Positions 39,099 to 47,808 of a stretch of DNA of 64,000 bases are shown here, in pieces. The translations under genes and the position numbers were made by a program. The notes below the pieces were generated by a model. That model was not told the DNA's origin, made no database searches, and saw only the letters and a list, made by a program, of their open reading frames with translations. The first letter of the stretch is position 1; each line of letters starts with the position of its first letter. Origin of the DNA: Yoonia rosea (GTDB taxonomy: Bacteria > Pseudomonadota > Alphaproteobacteria > Rhodobacterales > Rhodobacteraceae); NCBI RefSeq assembly GCF_900156505.1, contig NZ_FTPR01000001.1:1178001-1242000 (forward strand), written 5' to 3'.

Positions 39099-39386
39099 AT
39101 GCCCAAAGGCTATATCATTGGCCATGTCACGGTGACGGACCCAGAGGCGTATCAGGCCTATGTCACAGAAAATACACCCATCATTCAGGGCTATGGCGGG
39201 CGGCCCTTGGTGCGCGGGGGCCAGTCCGAGCACCCCGAAGGTCCGGAATACAGCCGCCATGTTGTTTTCGAGTTTCCCGATTACGCGTCAGCCAAGGCGG
39301 CCTATCACGATCCCGCCTATCAAGAGGTGGCGCAAATCCGGCGCGACAATGCATCCAGCATGATCGTCGTGGTCGAAGGCGTCTAG
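39099..39386 (+). CDS. DUF1330 domain protein
   Basis: 95 aa with a near-perfect AAGGAGG ribosome binding site 6 bp before the ATG at 39099. The whole protein is one dimeric alpha/beta-barrel (ferredoxin-like) domain, with MPKGYIIGHVTVTDPEAYQA, YGGRPLVRGG and FPDYASAKAAYHDPAYQEV. Family members have unknown function. A long in-frame extension upstream lacks these features and is not used. Its stop interlocks with the stop of the convergent AEC gene (CTAG). Confidence 0.88.
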   Translation: MPKGYIIGHVTVTDPEAYQAYVTENTPIIQGYGGRPLVRGGQSEHPEGPEYSRHVVFEFPDYASAKAAYHDPAYQEVAQIRRDNASSMIVVVEGV

Positions 39387-40312
39387 GGCAGAACCGCCAG
39401 CCACACCCAGACCGTCAGGATCGACAGGGCCGTGCCCATCAAAACAGCCGACGCCGCTACGCGCTTGGCCTTGCCGTACATATTGGCAAAGACATAGGCA
39501 TTGACCCCCGGCGCCATGGCTGCAGTCACTGTTGCAGACCGCAAGGCCGCATCAGAGAGATCATTTGCGCGGACCAGCCCCCATGCGATCAAAGGATGCA
39601 GGACAAGCGAGACCGCCACAACAAACAGGATGGTGCGCATGTCACCTTCCGGCCGGTAGCGGTACAGCACGCCGCCCAAACCGAAAAGTGCTGCCGGCAG
39701 GGCCGCGCGGATCATCAGGTCAATCGCGTCTGTCAGCACCGAAGGCAATGGAATACCGGACAGATTCACGACAAAGCCCAACGAAATGCCGATGATCAGC
39801 GCATTGTTGAACATCGCCTTGAGCACTTTGCCCGGCAAGGCCGCGACAGAGCCGCCGCGATTGCGTGCAATCTCCATCGCAGTGATACCCACCATATAAC
39901 AAAACGGCGAATGGATCGCGATGATGGCATAGTTCGCCTCAAGCGCGCCGGCGCCGTAGGCGCGTTCGGTAATCGGCAGACCCAACAAGAGAGAGTTTGA
40001 AAACAGGCAGCAAAACCCGATGACAACACTGTCTTCCCAATCGCGCCCGAACATGTAGCGCGCGCCCAGCAATCCCGTGACAAAACCGGTAAATGCGCCG
40101 GCGTAGAAGCTTGCAAGAAGCGCCAGATCAAAGTTCTGTTGCAGATCAAGTGTCGAGATGGCGCGGAACAACAGGCAGGGTATCGCGAAGCCTTGGGTGA
40201 ACTTCATCAACCCCTCGACACTGCTATCGCTGAAATAGCCCTTCCAGACAGCAACATAGCCAAAGCCGATAACCAGAAATACCGGCAGGATAACGTCGAT
40301 CAGCGCGGCCAT
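39383..40312 (-). CDS. AEC family transporter (auxin efflux carrier-like)
   Basis: 309 aa with about ten membrane helices in two five-helix halves. It starts MAALIDVILPVFLVIGFGY, the usual N terminus, and has FSNSLLLGLPITERAYG between the halves and ATVTAAMAPGVNAYVFANMYG in the second, the broken-helix motif. Bacterial members export or import malonate, malate or similar acids. It follows the MBL hydrolase by 15 bp at the end of the cell-wall/replication operon, so its expression may be tied to it by read-through. Confidence 0.88.
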   Translation of the reverse strand: MAALIDVILPVFLVIGFGYVAVWKGYFSDSSVEGLMKFTQGFAIPCLLFRAISTLDLQQNFDLALLASFYAGAFTGFVTGLLGARYMFGRDWEDSVVIGFCCLFSNSLLLGLPITERAYGAGALEANYAIIAIHSPFCYMVGITAMEIARNRGGSVAALPGKVLKAMFNNALIIGISLGFVVNLSGIPLPSVLTDAIDLMIRAALPAALFGLGGVLYRYRPEGDMRTILFVVAVSLVLHPLIAWGLVRANDLSDAALRSATVTAAMAPGVNAYVFANMYGKAKRVAASAVLMGTALSILTVWVWLAVLP

Positions 40313-40327
40313 GTCGGATCCTTCGGC

Positions 40328-41131
40328 TTAGGGGACAGCAATGGTGATTGTCATGCCGTCAAAGGCGGGGCTGACGTGTTCCGGTGTCTCTGCGGCGACT
40401 GTTTCATAATCCAGATCGTTGTGCATATTCGTCAGGATCGCCTGTTTGGGGGCCACGCGGGCGATCCACTCAAGCGTATTGGCCAGATGCGAATGGGTCG
40501 GGTGCGGTTCACGGCGCAACGCATCAACGATCCAGTAATCCAACCCCTCCAACACCGGCCAGACGTCATCGGGGATGGATGAGACATCGGGCAGATAGGC
40601 CACATCGGCAATGCGGAACCCCAACGCCTCGATGGAGCCGTGTTGCACCGCGAACGGGCGCAGCACGATATCGCCCCCTGCCCCGCTGATCGTGATATCA
40701 CCGTCAATCGTGTTCAGTTCGCAAATGGGCGGATAGGACGATCCTTTGGGCTGCACGAAGGCATAACCGAAACGGCCCAGAAGATCGTTGGTCGTATCGC
40801 CATCGGCCCAGACTTGCAGTCGCTCGCGTTTGTTGAAAACGACCATGCGCAGGTCATCAATCCCGTGCACATGATCGGCGTGACCATGGGTATAGACCAC
40901 AGCATCCAACAGGCCGACGCCAGCGTCGAGCAATTGGCTGCGCATGTCCGGTGTGGTGTCAATCAGAACGCGGGTCTGTCCGTGGGCACCGGTGCGGGTG
41001 GCAAGTACGGAACACCGTCTACGCGCATTCTTGGGGTTGGTGGGATCACAGGCCCCCCACAGCCCGCCGAGGCGCGGTACGCCGCCGGATGATCCACAGC
41101 CCAGTATGCGAAAGCTGATCTGGTCGCTCAT
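40328..41131 (-). CDS. MBL-fold metallo-hydrolase (PhnP-like)
   Basis: 267 aa. It starts SFRILGCGSSGGVPRLGG and has the metal motif THGHADHVHGIDDLR, LGRFGYAFVQ, and a later His in THSHLANTLEW. The tRNase Z-like HxHxDH and the N-terminal GSSGGVP are characteristic of PhnP-type phosphodiesterases. A lone PhnP homologue in a tatD-holB neighbourhood is common in this group, so the substrate may be a general cyclic phosphodiester rather than phosphonate intermediates. Overlaps tatD by 4 bp. Confidence 0.88.
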   Translation of the reverse strand: MSDQISFRILGCGSSGGVPRLGGLWGACDPTNPKNARRRCSVLATRTGAHGQTRVLIDTTPDMRSQLLDAGVGLLDAVVYTHGHADHVHGIDDLRMVVFNKRERLQVWADGDTTNDLLGRFGYAFVQPKGSSYPPICELNTIDGDITISGAGGDIVLRPFAVQHGSIEALGFRIADVAYLPDVSSIPDDVWPVLEGLDYWIVDALRREPHPTHSHLANTLEWIARVAPKQAILTNMHNDLDYETVAAETPEHVSPAFDGMTITIAVP

Positions 41132-41916
41132 GCGGCGGCTTTCCAGAACAGACGGTCGAAATTTGCCGTCGTTTGCTTGGCGAAGTCATCATAGGACAGA
41201 CCGAACACCTCGGCCCCGACACGCGCGGTATGGGCGGTGTAGGCGGGCTCATTCCGTTTGCCGCGATGGGGCGGCGGGGCCAGATAGGGGCTGTCGGTTT
41301 CCACTAGAATACGCTCGATCGGAGCCGCACCGAAGATATCGCGCAGGTCCTGACTTTTGGGAAAGGCCGCGATGCCGGACATGGACAGATAGAAATCCAT
41401 CTCCAAAGCGGCCTCTGCCAAGGCGGCGCTGCTGGAAAAACAATGCATCACGCAAGTATAGGCGCCGTTGGCGTATTCTTCTTTCAGAATACGCGCCATG
41501 TCGTCATCCGCGGCACGGGCGTGAATAATCAGGGGCAGCTTGGTTTCGCGCGCCGCTGCGATATGGACCCGCAAGGACTGCTGCTGAATAGCGGCGCTTT
41601 CGGCAGTGTAGTGATAATCGAGGCCCGTTTCACCGATCCCCACGAACTTAGGATGATCAGCCAAGGCGATCAGCTCTTCCACTGTCGCCAGTGGCTCATC
41701 AGCGGCGCTCATCGGGTGTGTGCCCGCAGCATAAAAAACGGGGGCGTATGTTTCAGCGATGGCCCGGACTTGTGGCTCCAAACGCAGCCGCGTGCAGATC
41801 GTGACCATCCGCGACACACCCGCCTCCACAGCGCGCGCAACGACCTGATCCCGCTCGGCATCAAAATCCGCGAAATCAAGGTGGCAGTGGCTGTCAACGA
41901 TGGTGGCGTGGGTCAT
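41128..41916 (-). CDS. tatD: TatD family deoxyribonuclease
   Basis: 262 aa metal-dependent hydrolase. Metal ligands lie in VDSHCHLDF (N terminus), GIGETGLDYHY, the MHCFSSSAALAEAAL region and VETDSPYLAPPPHRGKRNEP near the C terminus, in the standard TatD order. It is immediately downstream of holB (10-bp gap) and overlaps the MBL gene by 4 bp. The holB-tatD pairing is widely conserved. Activities reported for homologues include 3'-5' DNase and quality-control functions. Confidence 0.95.
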   Translation of the reverse strand: MTHATIVDSHCHLDFADFDAERDQVVARAVEAGVSRMVTICTRLRLEPQVRAIAETYAPVFYAAGTHPMSAADEPLATVEELIALADHPKFVGIGETGLDYHYTAESAAIQQQSLRVHIAAARETKLPLIIHARAADDDMARILKEEYANGAYTCVMHCFSSSAALAEAALEMDFYLSMSGIAAFPKSQDLRDIFGAAPIERILVETDSPYLAPPPHRGKRNEPAYTAHTARVGAEVFGLSYDDFAKQTTANFDRLFWKAAA

Positions 41917-41926
41917 TATGGGGCCT

Positions 41927-43033
41927 TCAGATGAGGGCTGTCGCTTGCGCCGTCTCTTCTATTTTGAAAATCATATCAAGGATCAGCGCGGCAGGGTCAA
42001 GGTTCACCGCACGCCCGTGGCGCGAGCGGTCCGTCAAATCCTGCTGCAATTGCGCCCAACGCCGCGCTGCGCGGTCATCCGGGGCCAGCCGCGCAAGCAG
42101 ACGCGCTTCTCCCGGCGCCCCTTGTGCGGACGGTTCACCCATCAGGCCCGCGCGTGCGGTACGTGACAAAAAGAGATCGATCAGATCAAGCGTCATCCCA
42201 AAACGTACCTCGCCTGCCTTGCCGACACAGGCATCCGCAAGGCGCAAGGCTGCGGGGCGATCCATACGCGGCAGACGGTCAAGCGTCTTGATCAGTTCGG
42301 CATAGAGCGCAAGCCCGTCGTGGTTCAACAACCGGATCGCATCACCCGCAGAGCCGCCTGCAAGGGTGGCAAGGCTCTCGGATTGTTCGGACGGGTGCCC
42401 CGCCTGCGCCAGCGCACTTTGTAGATCAGCGGCGTTCAGACGCGCACAACGCAGTTCGCGACAGCGCGAGCGGATCGTCGGCAAAAGTCTTGACGGCTGG
42501 TGCGCGACCAGAAGGATGGTGCAATTCGCGGGGGGCTCTTCCAGCTCTTTCAGGATCGCGTTGGCGGCATTCCGGTTCAACTCATCTGCGGCATCGACGA
42601 TGACCACACGCCGCCCGCCATCGGCGGAGGACATCTGGAAAAACGTCTTGAGGCTGCGCACCGCATCGACGGTGATCTCGGTTTTCAACTTTTTGGTTTT
42701 ATCATCCCAAGGGCGGCGGATGAGCGACAGGCGCGGATGGGCGCCGGACTGGATCAGGCGCGCATCGGGGTGGTCAGGATCGACAGCCAAACTGGGATCG
42801 CCAAAAAGCCCACCCTCCGGATTGGCCAGCAGGAAGGTTGCGATCTTCCATGCGAGCGTGGCTTTGCCCACGCCGCGTGGACCAGTGATCAACCAACCCG
42901 AATGCAGCCGCCCTGCCCCGAAAGCATCCAGAAAATCCGCCTGCGCCTTGTCCTGACCGAACAGCACCTGCGTTTCACGCGGATGCGGTGCGCCGGCAAT
43001 GCGGTCCGGTTCTGGGATATCTTCGTCGCTCAT
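41927..43033 (-). CDS. holB: DNA polymerase III subunit delta'
   Basis: 368 aa AAA+-fold member of the clamp loader. ITGPRGVGKATLAWKIATFL gives the P-loop (Ala after Lys in place of the usual Ser/Thr, as in delta', which does not hydrolyse ATP). VVIVDAADELNRNAANAILK is the Walker B/sensor region, and SRC is in IRSRCRELRCARL. The C-terminal helices fit the collar domain. It overlaps tmk by 4 bp, as in many genomes. Confidence 0.95.
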   Translation of the reverse strand: MSDEDIPEPDRIAGAPHPRETQVLFGQDKAQADFLDAFGAGRLHSGWLITGPRGVGKATLAWKIATFLLANPEGGLFGDPSLAVDPDHPDARLIQSGAHPRLSLIRRPWDDKTKKLKTEITVDAVRSLKTFFQMSSADGGRRVVIVDAADELNRNAANAILKELEEPPANCTILLVAHQPSRLLPTIRSRCRELRCARLNAADLQSALAQAGHPSEQSESLATLAGGSAGDAIRLLNHDGLALYAELIKTLDRLPRMDRPAALRLADACVGKAGEVRFGMTLDLIDLFLSRTARAGLMGEPSAQGAPGEARLLARLAPDDRAARRWAQLQQDLTDRSRHGRAVNLDPAALILDMIFKIEETAQATALI

Positions 43034-43638
43034 GCGTAGGCCGCGATTTCGCTGGCGATCTGGTCCGCAGTGCGGTTGCCGTCAATTAAGACACAGCGGT
43101 CAGGATTGGCGTGGGCCAAGGCTAGAAAGCCGTGGCGCAGCGTTTCCTGAAACCCAAGACCAAAGTCCTCAAACCGGTCCTCGCCGGACTTGCGGGCCAG
43201 ACCACGCTGGAGCGCTGTTTCGGGGTCCATATCAATGATAAAAGTCAAATCAGGTTCGCGCCCGATCATCAGGCTATGCAAGCTGTCTACGATGCCGCGC
43301 AAATCGCCACGCGTGGCCCCCTGATAGACGCGGGTACTGTCGGCGAAACGATCAGAGATCACGGTTTTGCCATCCGCCAGTGCCGGTTGGATCGTCTTTT
43401 CCAGATGATCGCGACGGGCCGCCGTAAACAACAAAATCTCCGTCTCGGGCGACCAGCGGTCCGTCTCACCCGTCAGCAAAAGCGCGCGAATTTCCTCGGC
43501 ACCGGGGCTGCCGCCCGGTTCGCGGGTCAGAATGATATCTTCGCCCTTCGCGCGCAGATGGTCTGCAAAACGGCGTGATTGTGTGGATTTGCCAGAGCCG
43601 TCAATGCCCTCAAACGTAATAAAACGGGGCTTGGTCAT
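43030..43638 (-). CDS. tmk: Thymidylate kinase
   Basis: 202 aa. Phosphorylates dTMP to dTDP. With the ATG at 43638, overlapping the dacC stop by 4 bp, the protein starts MTKPRFITFEGIDGSGKST with the P-loop at residues 10-19. The DR-x motif is in VISDRFADSTRVYQGATRG, and the lid is Arg-rich. An in-frame start at 43686 would add residues that lie inside dacC. Part of the dacC-tmk-holB-tatD run. Confidence 0.96.
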   Translation of the reverse strand: MTKPRFITFEGIDGSGKSTQSRRFADHLRAKGEDIILTREPGGSPGAEEIRALLLTGETDRWSPETEILLFTAARRDHLEKTIQPALADGKTVISDRFADSTRVYQGATRGDLRGIVDSLHSLMIGREPDLTFIIDMDPETALQRGLARKSGEDRFEDFGLGFQETLRHGFLALAHANPDRCVLIDGNRTADQIASEIAAYA

Positions 43639-44816
43639 GCCTCTTCCGGCACCTCGTCCGTGTTTGCCGGACCATATTTCTGCCAAAGCACCAGCGCCGC
43701 CGTGCGCAACCGCGTGGCAAAGCCGCCCCGCGCAACATCCGCTTCGGCGACCAAAGGAACGCGCTTTTCAGGCAGATCGTCAAATGAGATCACCAACTCG
43801 CCTAGCTGTTGACCCGCCGTGATCGGGGCCTCAATGGGGCCGTTGTAAACCACTTCCGCTTCGATATCGCCTTGGTTCAAGACGGGCACCAGTAGCGAAA
43901 AATCCTCGGCCACGGTCATGCCGACGGTCGGCATTTCGCCCATCCACACATCAGCAGTTGCAATACGTGTGCCCGCCTCGGCAACGTCTTTCTCGGCAAA
44001 CTGGCGGAAGGCCCAGTTGATGATCTTCACAGATTCCTCGGCCCGCGCTTCACGGCTATCAAGGCCGGTGATCACCCAGATGACGCGCCGGTCACCCTGT
44101 TTGGCAGAGCCGACAAGACCATAGCCTGCTTCTTGGGTGTGTCCTGTTTTCAGGCCATCAGCGCCCAGCCCCATCGCCAAAACAGGGTTGCGGTTGGCCG
44201 AATTGGACGGGACGCGCCCGTCAAAGGGGAACTCGGTTTCCGCAAAAAGTGGATAGAACGTGGGGAAATCCGTGATCAGACGGTCCGCCAGAATACCGAG
44301 GTCTTCCATCGACATCCGGTGTCCGGCGGCAGGCCATCCGCTCGAGTTCACGAAAGTCGAGTTCATCATGCCCATCTGGCGCGCACGCTCGGTCATCATG
44401 CGCGCAAAACCGGCCTCGGACCCGTCAGGCGAAAGCGCCTCGGCCAGCACAACGCTGGCGTCATTGCCCGAGACAACGATGACACCGCGCAGCAAATCCT
44501 CAACGCGCACGCGGTCGGTTGTATCAAGGAACATCGACGAGCCACCAAAGCTGGCCGCATGGGACGACACGGGCAGTTCTTCGTTGATGTCCAGACGGCC
44601 ATCCGCCACGGCCTCGAACGCCATGTAAATCGTCATCAGCTTGGACATCGAGGCCGGCGGCAAAGGTGTGTCGGCGTTCTTGGACAGCAACACGGTGCCG
44701 GTCGACTGGTCATAGATATAGGCGGCGGTCGCACTTGTCTCGAAGGCAAGCGCCCCGCCCGTTGTGAACAGACAAGTCGCAATCACAGCAAAGCGGTGCA
44801 AGAAACCAAAACGCAT
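43635..44816 (-). CDS. dacC: D-alanyl-D-alanine carboxypeptidase (penicillin-binding protein 5/6 family)
   Basis: 393 aa. The signal peptide ends near residue 25. The active site has Ser56-Met-Ser-Lys59 (PASMSKL), Ser116-Gly-Asn118 (VVSGNDA) and Lys223-Thr-Gly225 (LKTGHT), the complete set for a DD-carboxypeptidase. A C-terminal PBP5 beta domain (~275-370) ends in an amphipathic tail that may anchor it to the inner membrane. It trims D-Ala from peptidoglycan stem peptides. It lies 30 bp after the SPOR lipoprotein gene and overlaps tmk. Confidence 0.94.
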   Translation of the reverse strand: MRFGFLHRFAVIATCLFTTGGALAFETSATAAYIYDQSTGTVLLSKNADTPLPPASMSKLMTIYMAFEAVADGRLDINEELPVSSHAASFGGSSMFLDTTDRVRVEDLLRGVIVVSGNDASVVLAEALSPDGSEAGFARMMTERARQMGMMNSTFVNSSGWPAAGHRMSMEDLGILADRLITDFPTFYPLFAETEFPFDGRVPSNSANRNPVLAMGLGADGLKTGHTQEAGYGLVGSAKQGDRRVIWVITGLDSREARAEESVKIINWAFRQFAEKDVAEAGTRIATADVWMGEMPTVGMTVAEDFSLLVPVLNQGDIEAEVVYNGPIEAPITAGQQLGELVISFDDLPEKRVPLVAEADVARGGFATRLRTAALVLWQKYGPANTDEVPEEA

Positions 44817-44846
44817 AAAGACAGGTTCTCCTTGTTCGAGGGGGCG

Positions 44847-45833
44847 TTACTCGGTGGCGTCGATCACAAAGGCATCAACGAAACCCAATTCTTTCAACCG
44901 GGTCACATCAGCAGCGTCGGTCAGCGGCCCCGCGATCACACGCCACACGGTGCGCCCGCCAAGCTCTTCGGGGTTCACTGTTGCTTCTATTCCGTTTTCG
45001 GCAATCGTGGCGACCGCGTTGTTGGCATTGCGCTCTACGCTGAACACGCCGATCTGCGCCAGCGATCCCGCAGGCAGTGGCGCGGGGGCTGCAAGCACGG
45101 CAGACACATCAATCGGCGCATTTGGAGTGGCAACATCGGCAGCCGCTGTGGCTGTAGCCGCAGCTGTTTCCTCTGCAGCGGCTGTGGCAGCCTCAACAGC
45201 AGCTGGCAAAACGACCGCTGTGGTCGCAGCGGCAGCTTCACCCGCCCCGCTCTCTTCCGCGTCCACATCCACGTCCGCAGCATCAAGGGGTGCGGCTTCA
45301 ACAGCAACAGGCGCTGCCAGGCTCGCGACGACCGGGTTTTCTTCTGCGGCGGGCACCTCAACCTCTTGGCGGCGCAGAACAACGACTTCAAGCCGCGCGG
45401 GCGCGCCAGGCAACATACCCAGCGCATCGGCGGCATCCGAGGACACCTGCAACAGCGGACCGGGGTTGTCCCGCTCACGGCGGAACAGGGCGCCGATCAC
45501 CTCTTGGCCGCCTTCGGTATTGCGGATCACAACGCGCTCGGGGTCCCTGACCTCGGGGTGCGCGACCCAGACACCGCCCAATGACGGGCGGCCGTCCCAC
45601 AAACCGTCGCTGTTGATCGCAAAAATATCCGGCCGTTCGATATCAATATCACGTTGCACCCGCTGGCCCAGCGCATTGGCGGGCAAGGGCGCTGCAGCCG
45701 CTTGAGAGGCGTTGTCGGCGCCTGGAAAAGCGAATTCACCGTTCTCGTCGCAAGCGGCCAACCCAAAAGTCGCAGCCACGGCCAGCGAAAGCGGCCACTT
45801 TCTCGCGCTCAAATACACAAAGCCTGTCATCAT
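44847..45833 (-). CDS. SPOR-domain lipoprotein
   Basis: 328 aa. The lipobox LAAC puts the lipidated Cys at residue 28. The N-terminal part (~60-155) contains an RlpA-like stretch: RDIDIERPDIFAINSDGLWD and HPEVRDPERVVIRNTEGGQEV. A low-complexity Ala/Val/Glu linker occupies ~155-245. The C-terminal ~75 residues are a SPOR domain (LAQIGVFSVERNANNAVATI to LGFVDAFVI), which binds denuded glycan at the division site. First gene of the operon leading to dacC. Confidence 0.88.
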   Translation of the reverse strand: MMTGFVYLSARKWPLSLAVAATFGLAACDENGEFAFPGADNASQAAAAPLPANALGQRVQRDIDIERPDIFAINSDGLWDGRPSLGGVWVAHPEVRDPERVVIRNTEGGQEVIGALFRRERDNPGPLLQVSSDAADALGMLPGAPARLEVVVLRRQEVEVPAAEENPVVASLAAPVAVEAAPLDAADVDVDAEESGAGEAAAATTAVVLPAAVEAATAAAEETAAATATAAADVATPNAPIDVSAVLAAPAPLPAGSLAQIGVFSVERNANNAVATIAENGIEATVNPEELGGRTVWRVIAGPLTDAADVTRLKELGFVDAFVIDATE

Positions 45834-46075
45834 TTGCCCCTCTGTTACACCTGTTCTACGGCAGGTATCAGCTGTTTTCAGCCCTATTTCTTGCTGCTCT
45901 ATGCCCTTTTGATAGACATAATCACACGACGCAACATTAACGCCGATTAACGCACTGCGAAAGGATAGCCTCCGTCGGAACGTTTTGAAAGGCTCTCACT
46001 TATTTTGTCGGCGGAATTCCCCAAAGTGTGAACGTGCTTTTCGAATCAGAAATGACCCGCTAACAGGGCCGTGTC

Positions 46076-46165
46076 GGAGGAGTGGCAGAGTGGTTGAATG
46101 CACCGGTCTTGAAAACCGACGTAGGTGAAAGTCTACCGTGGGTTCGAATCCCACCTCCTCCGCCA
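46076..46165 (+). tRNA. tRNA-Ser(UGA)
   Basis: Acceptor arms GGAGGAG (46076-46082) and CTCCTCC (46155-46161), discriminator G and encoded CCA at 46163-46165. The seven-base anticodon loop CTTGAAA gives anticodon TGA at 46110-46112. A long variable arm (gtag...ctac) marks a class II tRNA, and the T-loop GTTCGAATC is standard. The last 19 bases form the left attachment site of the island, which leaves the gene intact. Confidence 0.97.
46147..46165 (+). other. Left attachment site (attL) in the tRNA-Ser 3' end
   Basis: AATCCCACCTCCTCCGCCA is identical to 61107-61125. With one mismatch the match extends four bases leftward (TTC then G or T). This is the T-arm/acceptor end of the tRNA gene, the usual target of tyrosine integrases. 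Confidence 0.9.
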
Positions 46166-46200
46166 TCATGGCCCATTGCCCTTTTTTCTTTATTCCATTA

Positions 46201-46213
46201 GCACTTAGAGTGC
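46201..46213. promoter_or_regulatory. Palindrome upstream of the integrase
   Basis: GCACT-TAG-AGTGC is a perfect 5-bp inverted repeat 30 bp before the integrase start and about 36 bp from the attachment core. It could bind an excision/control factor. A GGAGGG (46219-46224) and a seven-codon frame starting at 46230 (MEYMDA) whose stop overlaps the integrase start follow it. Confidence 0.35.
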
Positions 46214-46242
46214 CCCTTGGAGGGTATTGATGGAGTATATGG

Positions 46243-47547
46243 ATGCCTGATTACCCTGCAACGACGCTGTCGATGAACAAGGGCAAGTGGTACGTGTACC
46301 TCACGATCCCTCAGGAACTCCGGGAACACTTCGGTGGCCGCAAGCAACTCAAGAGGTCCACAGGGACCAGTGATGAGCGGGATGCACGGCGTAAGCAGTA
46401 TGCCATCACCACAAAGTTGTATGCGGAACTAGACACCTGTGAGCCTGACATCCGTGATGTGATTAGTGATCTACTTGGGTGGATTGGCGATGCCGATGAA
46501 GTGCAGCGCATGGATGACGAGGGACATCTCAAGGGTCTCATACAGGCCCACAAGAACCTCGAGGAAGGTGAAGACCCCGAGAACGACACAGCGACTGAGG
46601 TAGTCAATGAGCGTGGCTCCAAGGCACTTAAGGTATACCGTGAGTGGAAAGCCAAGACAGCGAACCCCACCCCGTCCTCGAATGATGTGCTGCTGTCGGT
46701 TTCAGCAAGGGAATACTCAGCGACAAAACCATACGGCCCACTCAAGACACTCAGAGACAGCGACCTGTCGATTGAGGAGTTTCTCAAGTACATGGGTGAC
46801 GTACCCTTGAGCAAGGTTACCGCTCTGAACATCCACCAGTATGCTGAGAGCATGGGGCAGACCAAGAGCAAGCAAACGATCTCCAAGAAGGTGGGCTACA
46901 TCAAACGCCTCTTCTACTTCGCTGAGCGCAAGGGCTGGATCACCAACAACGTGGTGGTCGGGGTTGTCCTTGATAGCAAGCTGGGTAAACCGAGAGAGAG
47001 TTATAGGCCTCTCAACGGGGATGAACTCGAAGCACTCTTCAAACAATCGATGCCAGAGCACTCCCGTAAGCTTCTCTCGATCCTGATCACCACCGGCATG
47101 AGGTTAGACGAAGCCGCCCTGCTCGATTGGGAGGACGTCAAAGAGGACCAAGGCATCATGTACTATGACCTCACCGACAAGCTGGTGAAGAACAAGGGTT
47201 CACAGAGACGGGTCCCGGTCCACTCCAGCCTCCCGTGGATCACCACAGGCAAGACCGGTCAGATGTTCCCAGAGTTCACCCGCGATAAGGATGGAAAGGC
47301 TCAGGCCTCCGCCTCAAAGGCTCTCATGCCGCTGATACGCAGGGTAACGGACGACAAGGCCAAAGTGGTGCATTCGCTCAGGGGCAACTTCAAGGACATG
47401 CTGAGGGACGCGGGGGTGTCCAAGGAGGTCAACGACTTCATTACTGGACATGCCTCTGGCGACGTGGCAGGCAACTATGGTTCTGGGCCGAGCCTGAGGG
47501 TGCGCAAGGAGGCCTTGGATCTTTTGGCACTAGAATTCAACGACTAG
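46243..47547 (+). CDS. int: Tyrosine-type site-specific integrase
   Basis: 434 aa. The N-terminal ~60 residues resemble an arm-binding domain (NKGKWYVYLTIPQELREHFGG), and a core-binding SAM-like domain spans ~165-245. Catalytic residues: Arg287 (GMRLDEAALLDWED), His377 and Arg380 (HSLRGNF), His403 (TGHASGDVAG) and Tyr412 (NYGSG). GGAG at 46232-46235 is its likely ribosome binding site. Placement next to the tRNA and pointing away from it is classic for island integrases. It should insert the element at the tRNA 3' end. Confidence 0.94.
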   Translation: MPDYPATTLSMNKGKWYVYLTIPQELREHFGGRKQLKRSTGTSDERDARRKQYAITTKLYAELDTCEPDIRDVISDLLGWIGDADEVQRMDDEGHLKGLIQAHKNLEEGEDPENDTATEVVNERGSKALKVYREWKAKTANPTPSSNDVLLSVSAREYSATKPYGPLKTLRDSDLSIEEFLKYMGDVPLSKVTALNIHQYAESMGQTKSKQTISKKVGYIKRLFYFAERKGWITNNVVVGVVLDSKLGKPRESYRPLNGDELEALFKQSMPEHSRKLLSILITTGMRLDEAALLDWEDVKEDQGIMYYDLTDKLVKNKGSQRRVPVHSSLPWITTGKTGQMFPEFTRDKDGKAQASASKALMPLIRRVTDDKAKVVHSLRGNFKDMLRDAGVSKEVNDFITGHASGDVAGNYGSGPSLRVRKEALDLLALEFND

Positions 47548-47753
47548 CCTAAGTTTTTGGCCAAATGTAACTGGCAATGCGTACCCATGACTGCATTGGA
47601 GGGTCACTCAGAGCAGAACGTCACAAGTCACACGGACGATGCACAGCGGGGTCCAGACATACAAAACCGCAGACTGGGTGGAGGACTATGAAGTGACCCA
47701 AGTTTTTTCTCATTTCAGAGCTTCTCAATAATGCTTTGCAGTCTTCGAACGCC

Positions 47754-47782
47754 TTGCTTCACCAAGGCAAACTGTGTCTAAT
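47754..47782 (+). promoter_or_regulatory. Candidate promoter of the methyltransferase cassette
   Basis: TTGCTT at 47754-47759 and TCTAAT at 47777-47782 are separated by exactly 17 bp. The -10 matches the consensus at five of six bases. It lies 27 bp before the start codon and just upstream of GAGGAG, so it would give a short leader. By eye only. Confidence 0.35.
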
Positions 47783-47808
47783 GCGCTCAACTCTGAGGAG
47801 ACGTACAA

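Noticed and set aside
44133..45584. 483-codon plus-strand frame
   Set aside because: Runs antisense across dacC and the SPOR gene; a product of GC-rich codons.
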